NCBI RefSeq assembly: GCF_000429665.1
Contig: NZ_AUCH01000017.1
Span: 66,625-130,624 of the forward strand
Source: Azovibrio restrictus DSM 23866
GTDB lineage: Bacteria > Pseudomonadota > Gammaproteobacteria > Burkholderiales > Rhodocyclaceae
Length of the DNA: 64,000 nucleotides
Reading direction: 5' to 3'
The position numbers were made by a program, and so were the translations under genes. Of the stretch, positions 17,937 through 27,562 are shown piece after piece (the first letter of the stretch is position 1; every line of letters starts with the position of its first letter). A model generated the notes under the pieces. The model made no database searches. It was not told the DNA's origin and worked only from the letters and a program-made list of their open reading frames with translations.

Positions 17937-18745
17937 TGCTGCGCCAGCGGGTTGTCACCGCCATCCTCCTGATGCTGGTCCTGGTCCCCGCCATGGTCTG
18001 GCTGCCCCAGTCCGGCTGGGCCCTGTTTGCCGCCCTGGTGATTGCCCTGGGGGCCTGGGAATGGGCGGCCCTGGCTGGCTATGCCGGCCGGGGTCGGCAG
18101 GCTTACGGTCTGGCCGTGTTCCTGCTCCTGGTCCCGCCCACCCTGATCCACCCCGAGCTGCTGCAGTGGTCGGCCCCCGGCTGGCGCGCCTTCCTGCTCG
18201 GCATCTACGGCCTGAGCGCCCTGTTCTGGCTGATCCTGGTGCCCCTGTGGCTGAGGCGGCGCTGGGCAGTCCGGGGCTGGAGCGGCCTGCTGCTCGGCCT
18301 CCTGGTGCTGCTGCCGGCCTGGCTGGCCATCGTCCAGTTCCGGGCCCTGGGGGTCTTGACGCTGCTGGCCGTGCTCTCCATCGCCTGGGTGGCGGACATC
18401 GCCGCCTATTTCACCGGCCGGGCCTTCGGCAAACACAAGCTGGCGCCCGCCGTGAGCCCCGGCAAGACCTGGGAAGGGGTGGGCGGTGCCGTGCTCGGCG
18501 TGCTGCTGTTCGGCTTCGTCGTCGGCCCCTGGCCCGGCGTTTCCCCCTGGGCCTGGGCCCTGGTCCTGGCCCTGCTCACCGGGGTGAGCGTGGTGGGCGA
18601 CCTGTTCGAATCCCTGTTGAAGCGCCTCGCCGGCATCAAGGACAGCAGCCAGCTGCTGCCCGGCCACGGGGGCATCCTCGACCGGGTGGACAGCCTCACT
18701 GCCATCCTCCCGGTTTCCGCCTGTTTCCTGTTGCTCCTGGCCTGA
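17936..18745 (+). CDS. cdsA: Phosphatidate cytidylyltransferase (CDP-diglyceride synthase)
   Basis: CdsA makes CDP-diacylglycerol from phosphatidate and CTP at the inner membrane, the branch point of phospholipid synthesis. The 269-residue protein is very hydrophobic with several membrane segments, and it ends with the family signature SLLKRLAGIKDSS followed by LPGHGGILDRVDS. The ATG overlaps the uppS stop by one base, and dxr begins five bases after its stop. Confidence 0.94.
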   Translation: MLRQRVVTAILLMLVLVPAMVWLPQSGWALFAALVIALGAWEWAALAGYAGRGRQAYGLAVFLLLVPPTLIHPELLQWSAPGWRAFLLGIYGLSALFWLILVPLWLRRRWAVRGWSGLLLGLLVLLPAWLAIVQFRALGVLTLLAVLSIAWVADIAAYFTGRAFGKHKLAPAVSPGKTWEGVGGAVLGVLLFGFVVGPWPGVSPWAWALVLALLTGVSVVGDLFESLLKRLAGIKDSSQLLPGHGGILDRVDSLTAILPVSACFLLLLA

Positions 18746-18750
18746 TTCCC

Positions 18751-19929
18751 ATGCGTCAAATCACCTTGCTCGGTTCCACCGGGTCCATCGGGGAAAACAC
18801 CCTGGATCTGGTGCGTCGCCACCCGGACCGCTACCGGGTCCTGGCCCTCTGCGCCCATCGCCAGTGGGAGAAACTGCGCGACCAGTGCCAGGAATTCCGC
18901 CCCGCCTACGCGGTGCTTGGGGATGCGGGGAGCGCCGCGCAACTGGCCGCTGCGCTCAAAACGCTGCAGCTGCCCACCGAGGTGCTGTACGGTCCCGAGG
19001 CCCTGTGCCGGATGGCCGCCTTGCCGGAGGCCGATACGGTGATGGCCGCCATCGTTGGTGCCGCAGGACTGGCGCCCACCCTGGCTGCGGTGGAGGCCGG
19101 CAAGCGGGTGCTGCTGGCCAACAAGGAAGCCCTGGTCACTGCCGGAGCCCTGTTCATGAACGCGGTGGCCCGGAACGGCGCCACCCTGCTGCCGGTGGAT
19201 AGCGAACACAACGCCATCTTCCAGTCCCTGCCGGCCGGGTTCCGCCCGGGGCTGGAAAACACCGGGGTGCGGCGCATCCTGCTGACCGCTTCCGGCGGCC
19301 CCTTCCGCAACCTGCCGGCGGCGGACCTGGAACATGTCACCCCGGCCCAGGCCTGCGCCCATCCCAACTGGGTCATGGGACGCAAGATTTCCGTGGATTC
19401 CGCCTCCATGATGAACAAGGGCCTGGAGCTGATCGAGGCCCGCTGGCTGTTCGGCCTGCCGGGCGAGCGCATCCAGGTGGTGGTCCATCCCCAGAGCGTG
19501 ATCCATTCCCTGGTGGAATACGCCGACGGTTCCCTGCTGGCCCAGCTCGGCAACCCGGACATGCGCACCCCCATTGCCCACGCTCTGGCCTATCCGGAGC
19601 GGATCGAGGCCGGGGTGGCACCCCTGGACCTGTTCCAGGTGGCCCGGCTGGACTTCCAGCCGCCCGATTTCCAGCGCTTCCCCTGCCTGAAGCTGGCCTA
19701 CGAGGCCCTGGCGGCCGGAGGCACGGCACCGGCCCTGCTGAACGCGGCCAACGAGATTGCGGTCGAAGCCTTCCTGGAAGGGCGGCTTGCCTTCACCGGC
19801 ATCGCCCGCCTGGTGGCGGCGGTGCTGGAAGCCCTGCCGGCCTCGGCGGCCGATACCCTGGAGCAGGTGGAGGCGGCCGATGCCCTGGCCCGGAGCCGCG
19901 CCGGGGAACTGCTGCGCGGCATGAACTGA
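18751..19929 (+). CDS. dxr: 1-deoxy-D-xylulose 5-phosphate reductoisomerase
   Basis: Dxr forms 2-C-methylerythritol 4-phosphate with NADPH, the committed step of the MEP isoprenoid pathway. The ATG at 18751 gives 392 residues. The N-terminal GSTGSIGENTLDL is the NADPH-binding loop; LLANKEALVTAG and VDSEHNAIFQSL are conserved active-site regions. A longer in-frame opening reaches into cdsA but lacks family similarity. It precedes rseP by eight bases. Confidence 0.96.
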   Translation: MRQITLLGSTGSIGENTLDLVRRHPDRYRVLALCAHRQWEKLRDQCQEFRPAYAVLGDAGSAAQLAAALKTLQLPTEVLYGPEALCRMAALPEADTVMAAIVGAAGLAPTLAAVEAGKRVLLANKEALVTAGALFMNAVARNGATLLPVDSEHNAIFQSLPAGFRPGLENTGVRRILLTASGGPFRNLPAADLEHVTPAQACAHPNWVMGRKISVDSASMMNKGLELIEARWLFGLPGERIQVVVHPQSVIHSLVEYADGSLLAQLGNPDMRTPIAHALAYPERIEAGVAPLDLFQVARLDFQPPDFQRFPCLKLAYEALAAGGTAPALLNAANEIAVEAFLEGRLAFTGIARLVAAVLEALPASAADTLEQVEAADALARSRAGELLRGMN

Positions 19930-19937
19930 GGCAGGTC

Positions 19938-21320
19938 ATGAGCGACATTCCTTTTTACCTGGGCGCCTTCATCCTCGTGCTCGGGGTGCTGATCGTGGTG
20001 CACGAGTTCGGCCATTTCGCCGTGGCGCGACTCTGCGGCGTCAGGGTGCTGCGCTTTTCCGTGGGGTTTGGCCCGGTCATCTGGAGCCGCCGCTTCGGGG
20101 CGGACCAGACCGAATGGTCCCTGAGCGCCTTTCCCCTGGGCGGCTATGTCCGCATGCTCGACGAGCGGGAGGCCCCGGTGCCCGCAGCCGAACTGTCCCG
20201 AGCCTTCAACCGTCAGGGCGTGGGGCGGCGCAGCGCCATCGTCGCGGCGGGCCCCCTGGCCAATTTTCTCCTGGCCATCCTGATCTACTGGCTGATGTTC
20301 TGGCAGGGCAGCGAGGAGCTGCGCCCGGTGCTAGGCCCCCCGGTGGCGGAAACGCCGGCGGCCCGGGCGGGCATCGCCAACGGGGAGCGGGTGCTGCAGG
20401 TCAACGGCATCCCGGTGGAAACCTGGCAGGATTTCCGCTGGCTGCTCCTGCAGCAGGCAGCCAAGGCGCCCCAGGTGGAGCTGGAACTCCTGAACGAGCA
20501 GCAGGAACGCCATTACCGCAGCCTGGACGTGGCCGAGCTGGCCGAACAGGGCTGGCAGGGGGACGCCTTCGCCCATCTGGGGCTACGTTTCTACCAGCCC
20601 CGTATTCCGGCTCTGGTGGGGCAGGTGCAGCCGGGTACCCCGGGCGCCCGGGCGGGGCTGCGTGAGGGGGACCTGTTCCTGGAGATCGGCGGCCAGAAGA
20701 TCGAGCACTGGGCCCAGGTGCTGGAAACCGTGCGTCAGGCTCCGGGGCGGGACATGTCCTTCCTGCTGCGCCGCGGCGACCAGGAGTTCCGGGTGCAGAT
20801 CACGCCGGAAGCCGTCGAGGAGCGGGGGGTCACCTTCGGACGCATCGGAGTGGGCGTGGCCGAGGCTCCAGGGGTGGCCATGCCGGAGCTGCGCGGCTTC
20901 GTCAGCTACGGCTTCCTGGAGTCCGGTATCAAGGCGGTGCGGGAAACCTGGGACAAATCGGTATTCAGCCTGGTGATGTTCGGCAAGATGATCACCGGGG
21001 AAGCCTCCTGGCGCAATCTCTCCGGGCCGGTCACCATTGCCGACTATGCCGGCCAGTCGGCCCGCCTGGGCCTGGACTACTATCTCAAGTTCATGGCTCT
21101 GGTGAGCATCAGCCTGGGCATCCTGAACCTGCTCCCCATCCCCGTATTGGACGGGGGGCATTTGATGTATCATATTCTCGAAGTCATCAAGGGCGGCCCA
21201 CTCTCGGAAAGGGCCATGGCATGGGGGCAGCAGATTGGGCTCTCCCTGCTTTTCACCCTGATGGCTTTCGCCTTTTTCAACGATTTGAGTCGCCTGCTGG
21301 GTCCCCTGTTTAACGGCTGA
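19938..21320 (+). CDS. rseP: Site-2 membrane zinc protease RseP
   Basis: RseP cleaves anti-sigma factor RseA within the membrane to activate the sigma-E envelope stress response. The zinc motif HEFGH is at residues 22-26 in the first membrane helix, and the partner motif LDGGH is near the C terminus. The middle holds two PDZ-like regions (about 110-190 and 205-290). The length, 460 residues, is close to the norm. Placement before bamA and skp, known members of the sigma-E regulon in related bacteria, is the standard order. Confidence 0.95.
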   Translation: MSDIPFYLGAFILVLGVLIVVHEFGHFAVARLCGVRVLRFSVGFGPVIWSRRFGADQTEWSLSAFPLGGYVRMLDEREAPVPAAELSRAFNRQGVGRRSAIVAAGPLANFLLAILIYWLMFWQGSEELRPVLGPPVAETPAARAGIANGERVLQVNGIPVETWQDFRWLLLQQAAKAPQVELELLNEQQERHYRSLDVAELAEQGWQGDAFAHLGLRFYQPRIPALVGQVQPGTPGARAGLREGDLFLEIGGQKIEHWAQVLETVRQAPGRDMSFLLRRGDQEFRVQITPEAVEERGVTFGRIGVGVAEAPGVAMPELRGFVSYGFLESGIKAVRETWDKSVFSLVMFGKMITGEASWRNLSGPVTIADYAGQSARLGLDYYLKFMALVSISLGILNLLPIPVLDGGHLMYHILEVIKGGPLSERAMAWGQQIGLSLLFTLMAFAFFNDLSRLLGPLFNG

Positions 21321-21324
21321 GTGA

Positions 21325-23604
21325 ATGAATAAAAAACTTTGTGCGGTTCTGATTGCCGGTCTGCTGTCGGCTTCGGCCCATGCCTTCGAACCCTTTGCCA
21401 TCAGGGATATCCGCGTTGAAGGCATCCAGCGGACGGAGGCCGGCACGGTGTTTACCTATCTGCCGGTCAAGGTGGGTGACACCCTTACCAGCGAGAAGGC
21501 ATCCCAGTCCATCAAGGCCCTGTTTGCCACGGGTTTCTTCAAGGATGTGCGGGTCGAGGTGGAAGGGGACGTGATGGTCCTGATCCTCCAGGAACGTCCG
21601 GCCATTGCCAAGATCGATTTCGTTGGCATGAAGGAGTTCGAGAAGGACCCTATCCTCAAGGCCATGAAGGACATGGGCCTCTCGGAAACCCAGATTTTCG
21701 ACCGGGCCCTTCTGGACCGGGCTGAGCAGGAACTGAAACGCCAGTACCTGACCAAGGGCAAATACGGGGTGCAGATCACCACCACCGTGACGCCCCTGGA
21801 GCGCAACCGGGTGGGGATCAACTTCAACATCACCGAAGGGGAATCCGCCAAGATCAAGGCCATCAACATTGTCGGGGTGCAAGCCTTCAAGGAGAAGGAT
21901 CTGCTTGAACTGTTCGAGTTGAGCACCCCGGGCTGGCTGAGCTGGTACACCAAGAATGACCAGTATTCCCGCCAGAAGCTGTCCGCCGACCTGGAAAAGC
22001 TGCGCTCCTACTACATGAACCGGGGTTACCTGGAGTTCGCCGTCGATTCCACCCAGGTGAGCATTTCCCCGGACAAGCAGGACATCTACATCACGGTGAA
22101 CATCAGCGAAGGGGACCGTTACCAGATCTCCTCCATCAAGCTGGCCGGGGACCTGATCCTGCCCGAGGCCGAGATTCGCAAGCTGGTGCCCCTGAAGCCC
22201 GGCCAGGTGTTCTCCCGGGAAGAGCTGAACAACACCACCAAGCGCATCACCGACCGCCTGAGCGATCAGGGCTATGCCTTTGCCAACGTCAATGCCTCCC
22301 CGGAGCTGGACAAGGAAAAGAAGCAGGTGGCTTTCACCATCTTCGTGGACCCGGGCAAGCGGGTGTACGTGCGCCGCATCAATGTGACCGGCAACACCCG
22401 TACTCGGGACGAGGTGATCCGTCGGGAAATGCGGCAGATGGAAGGGGGCTGGTACAACGCCGAGCAGGTCACCCTGTCCAAGCAGCGGGTGGACAAGCTC
22501 GGCTATTTTGCCGACGTGACCGTGGAAACACCGCCCGTGCCCGGTACCGCCGACCAGGTGGACGTAAACCTCAACGTCACCGAGAAGCCCACCGGCAACA
22601 TCATGCTGGGGGCCGGCTTCTCCCAGTCGGAGAAGGTCATGCTGTCCGGCTCCATCTCCCAGAACAACATCTTCGGTAGCGGCAAGCACCTGACCCTGGG
22701 CCTGAACACCAGCAAGACCAACCGCAACCTGTCCCTGAGCTATACCGATCCCTATTTCACCATCGATGGTATTTCCCAGGGCTTCGATGTCTATCACCGG
22801 ACCTACGAGCCCACCACCATCGACGTGGGGGATTACAAGACCGCCTCCACCGGGGCCGGCATCCGCTTCGGCTTCCCCATTTCCGAGCGGGAATCCATCG
22901 GCGTGGGCCTGACCCTGGACCATACCAAGATCACCACCTACGACAGCAGTCCCCAGCGCTACATCGACTTTGTGGATAAGTATGGCAGCTCCAACATCAC
23001 CATCCCGTTGACCATCAACTGGACCAGTGACGGCAAGGACAGCTACATCTTCCCGACTACCGGCACCTACCAGCGCGCCGGTCTGGAACTGGCCCTCCCC
23101 GGGGGCGACCTGAAGTACTGGAAGCTGAGCTACCAGTACCAGCGTTTCTTCCCCATTTCCAAGTCCCTGACCCTGATGGTCAACGGGGACTTCGGCTACG
23201 GGGACGGTTACGGGGGCCAGGACGGCCTGCCGTTCTACAAGAACTACTACGTGGGCGGCATCAATTCCGTGCGCGGCTATGCGGCCTCCAGTCTGGGCCC
23301 CGTGGATGCCAAGTACGAGGACGAGCGTCTCGGGGGCAACCGCAAGATCGTCGGCAATGCGGAACTGCTCTGGGGCCTGCCCGGCTACGACAAGTCCCTG
23401 CGCATGGGCGTGTTCTTCGATATCGGCCAGACCTTCGGTCCCGGCCAGAAAATCAAGACTGACGATTTCCGGGCTTCCACCGGCGTTTCGCTGGCGTGGA
23501 TCTCTCCCGTCGGTCCCCTCAAATTCAGTATTGCCGCCCCGCTCAACGACAAGCCGGGGGACGATACCGAAACCTTCCAGTTCCAACTGGGTTCCACTTT
23601 TTGA
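21325..23604 (+). CDS. bamA: Outer membrane protein assembly factor BamA
   Basis: BamA is the core of the machinery that folds beta-barrel proteins into the outer membrane. This 759-residue protein has a signal peptide (about residues 1-20, ending SAHA), five POTRA-like repeats (about 21-420), and a C-terminal 16-strand barrel region with many aromatic alternations. It ends in Phe, as barrel proteins do. The conserved VRGY-type loop motif is visible as VRGYAASSLG. It starts four bases after rseP and precedes skp. Confidence 0.96.
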   Translation: MNKKLCAVLIAGLLSASAHAFEPFAIRDIRVEGIQRTEAGTVFTYLPVKVGDTLTSEKASQSIKALFATGFFKDVRVEVEGDVMVLILQERPAIAKIDFVGMKEFEKDPILKAMKDMGLSETQIFDRALLDRAEQELKRQYLTKGKYGVQITTTVTPLERNRVGINFNITEGESAKIKAINIVGVQAFKEKDLLELFELSTPGWLSWYTKNDQYSRQKLSADLEKLRSYYMNRGYLEFAVDSTQVSISPDKQDIYITVNISEGDRYQISSIKLAGDLILPEAEIRKLVPLKPGQVFSREELNNTTKRITDRLSDQGYAFANVNASPELDKEKKQVAFTIFVDPGKRVYVRRINVTGNTRTRDEVIRREMRQMEGGWYNAEQVTLSKQRVDKLGYFADVTVETPPVPGTADQVDVNLNVTEKPTGNIMLGAGFSQSEKVMLSGSISQNNIFGSGKHLTLGLNTSKTNRNLSLSYTDPYFTIDGISQGFDVYHRTYEPTTIDVGDYKTASTGAGIRFGFPISERESIGVGLTLDHTKITTYDSSPQRYIDFVDKYGSSNITIPLTINWTSDGKDSYIFPTTGTYQRAGLELALPGGDLKYWKLSYQYQRFFPISKSLTLMVNGDFGYGDGYGGQDGLPFYKNYYVGGINSVRGYAASSLGPVDAKYEDERLGGNRKIVGNAELLWGLPGYDKSLRMGVFFDIGQTFGPGQKIKTDDFRASTGVSLAWISPVGPLKFSIAAPLNDKPGDDTETFQFQLGSTF

Positions 23605-23616
23605 AGCAGGAGAACA

Positions 23617-24126
23617 ATGTTGAATACCAAGTCCGTTCTTGCCGCCAGTCTTTGTGCCGCCACCCTGGTGGCTCCGGTTGCCCAGGCGGCTGATCTGAAG
23701 GTGGGGTATGTGGATACCCAGCGCATCTTCCGCAATGCGCCTTCCGCCATCAAGGCGGCCAAGGAAATCGAAGCTGAATTCTCCAAGCGGGATCAGGAAC
23801 TGCAGCGCATGGCCAAGCAGCTCCAGGGCATGCAGGAAAACATGGAAAAGAACGCCGTCACCATGTCCGAAACCGAGCGCCGCAACAAGGAGCGCGAGTT
23901 TTCCGAGCTGTCCCGGGAGTTCCAGCGCAAGCAGCGCGAGTTCCGTGAAGACCTGAACCTGCGTCAGAACGAAGCCAACGCCGCCATCATCGAGAAGGCC
24001 AACCGGGCCATCAAGCAGATCGCCGACAGCGAGAAGTTCGACCTGATCCTGCAGGATGTGGTCTGGGTCAGCCCCAAACTGGACATCACCGACAAGGTGG
24101 TGAAGGCCCTTTCGGACGGCAAGTGA
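23617..24126 (+). CDS. skp: Periplasmic chaperone Skp/OmpH
   Basis: Skp is a trimeric holdase that carries unfolded outer-membrane proteins across the periplasm to the Bam complex. The 169-residue precursor has a signal peptide ending QAA (about residue 25) and then an N-terminal strand region (KVGYVDTQRIF). A long charged helical hairpin rich in Lys, Glu, Arg and Gln follows (about residues 45-135). An AGGAG site precedes the ATG. Its stop overlaps the lpxD start. Confidence 0.93.
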   Translation: MLNTKSVLAASLCAATLVAPVAQAADLKVGYVDTQRIFRNAPSAIKAAKEIEAEFSKRDQELQRMAKQLQGMQENMEKNAVTMSETERRNKEREFSELSREFQRKQREFREDLNLRQNEANAAIIEKANRAIKQIADSEKFDLILQDVVWVSPKLDITDKVVKALSDGK

Positions 24127-25196
24127 TGCAGGGGCACGCGAGCGGAGCGGTGTGGACGCTCGCGGCCATCGTGGACCGCCTGGGCGGCGAGATCCGGGGG
24201 GACGCCAGTCTCCCCGTCGCCCAGGTCGGCACCCTGCAGGGCGCCGTCAGCGGCCAGATAGCCTTTCTGGCCAATCCCAAGTATCGCAAGCACCTGGGGG
24301 AAACCCGCGCCAGTGCAGTGATCCTGGCGCCTGAGGCCCTGGCAGACCTGCCCGTGGACGCGGCCGGTCAGCCCCGGGTGGCCGCCATCGTCACGCCCAG
24401 GCCCTACGTCTATTACGCCCGGGTGGCGGCCCTGCTCAATCCGGTGCCGCGCCTGGGGCCCGGCTGCCATGGGGCCGCCGTGCTGGAAAGCCCGGTGCCG
24501 GCCTCCTGTCATGTGGGCCCCGGGGCCTGGATAGGTCCGGGGGTGAGCCTGGGGGAGGGGGTGGAGATCCGCGCCAACGCCGTGATCGGTGCCGGGGTCA
24601 GTATCGGCGCCGACAGCATCGTGCACGGGGGCGCCGTCATCTACCCCGGCTGTCAGATTGGGGAGCGGGCCATCATCCACAGCGGTGCGGTGATCGGGGC
24701 CGACGGCTTCGGCTTTGCCCCGGAAGGGGGCCGATGGCTGAAGATTCCCCAGATCGGCCGGGTGGTGCTGGGCAACGACGTGGAAATCGGTGCCAACACC
24801 AGCATCGACCGGGGTGCCCTGGAAGACACGGTGATCGGCGATGGCTGCAAGCTGGATAACCAGATCATGATCGGCCACAACTGCGTCATCGGCGAGCACA
24901 CGGTGATTGCCGGCTGCGTCGGCATCGCCGGCAGCACCCGCATCGGCCATCACTGCGCCATCGGTGGGGCGGCCATGATCCTGGGGCATCTGGAGATCGC
25001 CCCGGGCACGGAGATTTCCCCGGGCACCATGGTGATGAAGAACATCACCAAGAGCGGCAAGTACACGGCCCTCTATCCCCTGGACAGCCACGACAAATGG
25101 CTGCAGAACGCTGCCCACCTGAAACACCTGGGGCAACTGGCCCAGCGGGTGAGCGAGCTTGAGAAAAAACTTCAAGAATTAGAGACAAAGAGCTGA
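24126..25196 (+). CDS. lpxD: UDP-3-O-acylglucosamine N-acyltransferase
   Basis: LpxD adds the second, N-linked acyl chain in lipid A synthesis. The 356-residue protein has an N-terminal uridine-binding domain (about 1-110) and a left-handed beta-helix of hexapeptide repeats (about 115-320), with a helical C terminus. The catalytic-region stretch GHNCVIGEHTVIAG is clear. I place the start at ATG 24126, overlapping the skp stop by one base; GTG 24123 directly before it is also possible and would add one residue. Confidence 0.95.
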   Translation: MQGHASGAVWTLAAIVDRLGGEIRGDASLPVAQVGTLQGAVSGQIAFLANPKYRKHLGETRASAVILAPEALADLPVDAAGQPRVAAIVTPRPYVYYARVAALLNPVPRLGPGCHGAAVLESPVPASCHVGPGAWIGPGVSLGEGVEIRANAVIGAGVSIGADSIVHGGAVIYPGCQIGERAIIHSGAVIGADGFGFAPEGGRWLKIPQIGRVVLGNDVEIGANTSIDRGALEDTVIGDGCKLDNQIMIGHNCVIGEHTVIAGCVGIAGSTRIGHHCAIGGAAMILGHLEIAPGTEISPGTMVMKNITKSGKYTALYPLDSHDKWLQNAAHLKHLGQLAQRVSELEKKLQELETKS

Positions 25197-25200
25197 TTAA

Positions 25201-25641
25201 ATGGATATTCATCAAATTCTGGAACACCTGCCGCACCGTTATCCCTTCCTGCTGGTGGATAGGGTCGTGGAGGTGGAGCCGGGCAAGTCCATCCACGCCT
25301 ACAAGAACGTCACCATCAACGAGCCTTTCTTCCAGGGCCATTTCCCCCATCATCCGGTGATGCCGGGTGTGCTGATCATGGAAGCCCTGGCCCAGGCCGC
25401 CGGCATCCTCTCCTTCAAGACCATGGGCGAGATGCCCAGCGACGATTCCGTGTTCTACTTTGTCGGCATCGACAACGCCCGCTTCAAGAAGCCGGTGCTG
25501 CCCGGCGACCAGCTGCACCTGCACGTGGACATCGAACGCCAGATGCGCGGCATCTGGAAGTACAAGGCCGTGGCCAAGGTGGATGGGGAAATCGCCGCCG
25601 AAGCCAACCTCATGTGTGCCAAGCGGGACATCGCCAAGTGA
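25201..25641 (+). CDS. fabZ: 3-hydroxyacyl-ACP dehydratase FabZ
   Basis: FabZ dehydrates 3-hydroxyacyl-ACP in fatty acid elongation and competes with LpxA/LpxD for the same substrate. The 146-residue hotdog-fold protein has HRYPFLLVDRV near its start. The catalytic His47 is in FFQGHFPHHPVMPG and Glu61 is in MEALAQ. It lies between lpxD and lpxA, and its stop overlaps the lpxA GTG start by four bases. Confidence 0.96.
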   Translation: MDIHQILEHLPHRYPFLLVDRVVEVEPGKSIHAYKNVTINEPFFQGHFPHHPVMPGVLIMEALAQAAGILSFKTMGEMPSDDSVFYFVGIDNARFKKPVLPGDQLHLHVDIERQMRGIWKYKAVAKVDGEIAAEANLMCAKRDIAK

Positions 25642-26417
25642 GTGAACGGATCCACCCCACCGCCATCGTCCATCCCGGTGCCAGGATCGGCAACGGGGTC
25701 GAGATTGGCGCCTATTCCATCATCGGCGAGCACGTGGAGATCGGCGACCAGACCGTGGTTGGCCCCCACGTTGTGATCCACGGCCATACCCGTATCGGCC
25801 GGGAAAACCGGATCTTCCAGTTTTCCTCCCTGGGCGAAGTGCCCCAGGACAAGAAGTACGCGGACGAGCCCACCCGCCTGGAAATCGGCGACCGCAACAC
25901 CATCCGCGAGTTCTGCACCTTCAACCTGGGCACGGTCCAGGATGCGGGGGTGACCCGCATCGGCAACGACAACTGGATCATGGCCTATGTGCATATCGCC
26001 CATGACTGCCAGGTGGGCAACCACACCACCTTTGCCAACAACGCCCAGCTGGCCGGCCACGTGCATGTGGACGACTGGGCCATCCTGGGTGGTTACACGG
26101 GCATCCACCAGTTCTGCCGGGTGGGCGCCCATGTGATGACCGCCGTGGGCACCGTGATCCTCCAGGACGTGCCGCCCTACCTGATGGCGGCCGGCAACAC
26201 CGCCTCGCCCTATGGCATCAACGTGGAAGGCCTGAAGCGGCGCGGCTTTACCGCCGAATCCATCACCGCTCTGAAGCGGGCTTACCGGACCCTGTACAAG
26301 TCCGGCCTGATGCTGGAAGAGGCCAAGGTGAAGCTGGAGGAAATGGCCAGGGAGCAGCCGGACGTGCATCGCTTCGTGGAATTCCTCGAACTCTCCAAGC
26401 GCGGCATCATCCGATGA
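25638..26417 (+). CDS. lpxA: UDP-N-acetylglucosamine acyltransferase
   Basis: LpxA catalyses the first step of lipid A synthesis. The GTG at 25638 overlaps the fabZ stop by four bases and gives 259 residues, the expected size; upstream in-frame codons are inside fabZ. Hexapeptide repeats fill residues ~5-185, including the catalytic His region YVHIAHDCQVGNH, and a helical C-terminal domain follows. Its stop overlaps the lpxB ATG by four bases. Confidence 0.96.
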   Translation: MSERIHPTAIVHPGARIGNGVEIGAYSIIGEHVEIGDQTVVGPHVVIHGHTRIGRENRIFQFSSLGEVPQDKKYADEPTRLEIGDRNTIREFCTFNLGTVQDAGVTRIGNDNWIMAYVHIAHDCQVGNHTTFANNAQLAGHVHVDDWAILGGYTGIHQFCRVGAHVMTAVGTVILQDVPPYLMAAGNTASPYGINVEGLKRRGFTAESITALKRAYRTLYKSGLMLEEAKVKLEEMAREQPDVHRFVEFLELSKRGIIR

Positions 26418-27562
26418 GCCGGCCGTTTCGCATCGCCATCGTGGCGGGCGAAGCATCCGGAGATCTGCTCGCCAGCCACCTGATCGCCGCCCTCAAGGCC
26501 CGCCTGCCCCAGCTTTCCTTCTTCGGCATCGGCGGTCCCAAGATGATGGCCCAGGGCTTCACCGCCTGGTGGCCCATGGAAAAGCTGGCGGTCATGGGCT
26601 ACGTGGAAGTGCTGAAGCGCTACCGGGAGATCGCCGGCATCCGCCGGGACCTGAAAGCCCGCCTGCTGCAGGACCCTCCCGACCTGTTCATCGGCGTCGA
26701 TGCCCCGGACTTCAACCTGGGCCTGGAAGCGGACCTGAAGGCCAGGGGCGTCACCACCCTCCACTACGTCAGTCCCTCCATCTGGGCCTGGCGGGGCAAG
26801 CGCATCCACAAGATCGCCCAGGCAGTGCACCGGGTGCTGGCCCTGTTCCCCATGGAGCCACCCCTGTACGAAAAGGCCGGGGTCCCGGTCACCTACGTGG
26901 GCCATCCCCTGGCAGACCAGATTCCCCTGCACACGGACAAGAAGGAAGCCCGGGCCAAGCTCAACCTGCCCCTGGAAGGCACCCTCTACGCCCTGTTGCC
27001 GGGCAGCCGCCAGTCGGAGCTGGAATACCTGGCCGACACCTTCGTCCAGACCGCCCGCCTGATCCATCAGCTGCAGCCCCAGGCGATATTCCTGGTGCCC
27101 CTGGCCACCCGGGAGACCCGGCTCCAGTTCGAGACCGCCATCTACCGGCAGCAGGTGGCCAACCTGCCGTTCCGGCTCCTGTTCGGCCACGCCCAGGACG
27201 CCATGGGCGCCGCCGACGTGGTGCTGGTGGCAAGCGGAACCGCCACCCTGGAAGCCGCCCTGGTGAAGCGCCCCATGGTGATCACCTACAAGCTTTCGCC
27301 CACCACCTACCGGATGATGAAGAAGCGGGGCTACCTGCCTTACGTGGGGCTGCCCAATGTCCTGGCCGGGCGCTTCCTGGTGCCGGAGCTGCTGCAGGAC
27401 GAAGCCACCCCGGAAAACCTGGCCCAGGCCCTGGTGAACCTGGCCAGCGACCCCCGGGTGGCCAGCTACCTGGAAGGGGAGTTCACCCGCATCCACGAGC
27501 AACTGCGGCAGAACACGGCTGCCCGGGCGGCCGAAGCGGTGATTGCGTGCCTGCCCAGCTGA
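26414..27562 (+). CDS. lpxB: Lipid-A-disaccharide synthase
   Basis: LpxB joins UDP-2,3-diacylglucosamine to lipid X to make the lipid A disaccharide at the inner membrane. The 382-residue GT19 protein has N-terminal VAGEASGDLLASHL, SPSIWAWRGKRIHKI in the middle, and a C-terminal VASGTATLEAAL nucleotide-binding region. The ATG overlaps the lpxA stop and the 3' end overlaps rnhB by 16 bases, consistent with tight coupling. Confidence 0.96.
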   Translation: MSRPFRIAIVAGEASGDLLASHLIAALKARLPQLSFFGIGGPKMMAQGFTAWWPMEKLAVMGYVEVLKRYREIAGIRRDLKARLLQDPPDLFIGVDAPDFNLGLEADLKARGVTTLHYVSPSIWAWRGKRIHKIAQAVHRVLALFPMEPPLYEKAGVPVTYVGHPLADQIPLHTDKKEARAKLNLPLEGTLYALLPGSRQSELEYLADTFVQTARLIHQLQPQAIFLVPLATRETRLQFETAIYRQQVANLPFRLLFGHAQDAMGAADVVLVASGTATLEAALVKRPMVITYKLSPTTYRMMKKRGYLPYVGLPNVLAGRFLVPELLQDEATPENLAQALVNLASDPRVASYLEGEFTRIHEQLRQNTAARAAEAVIACLPS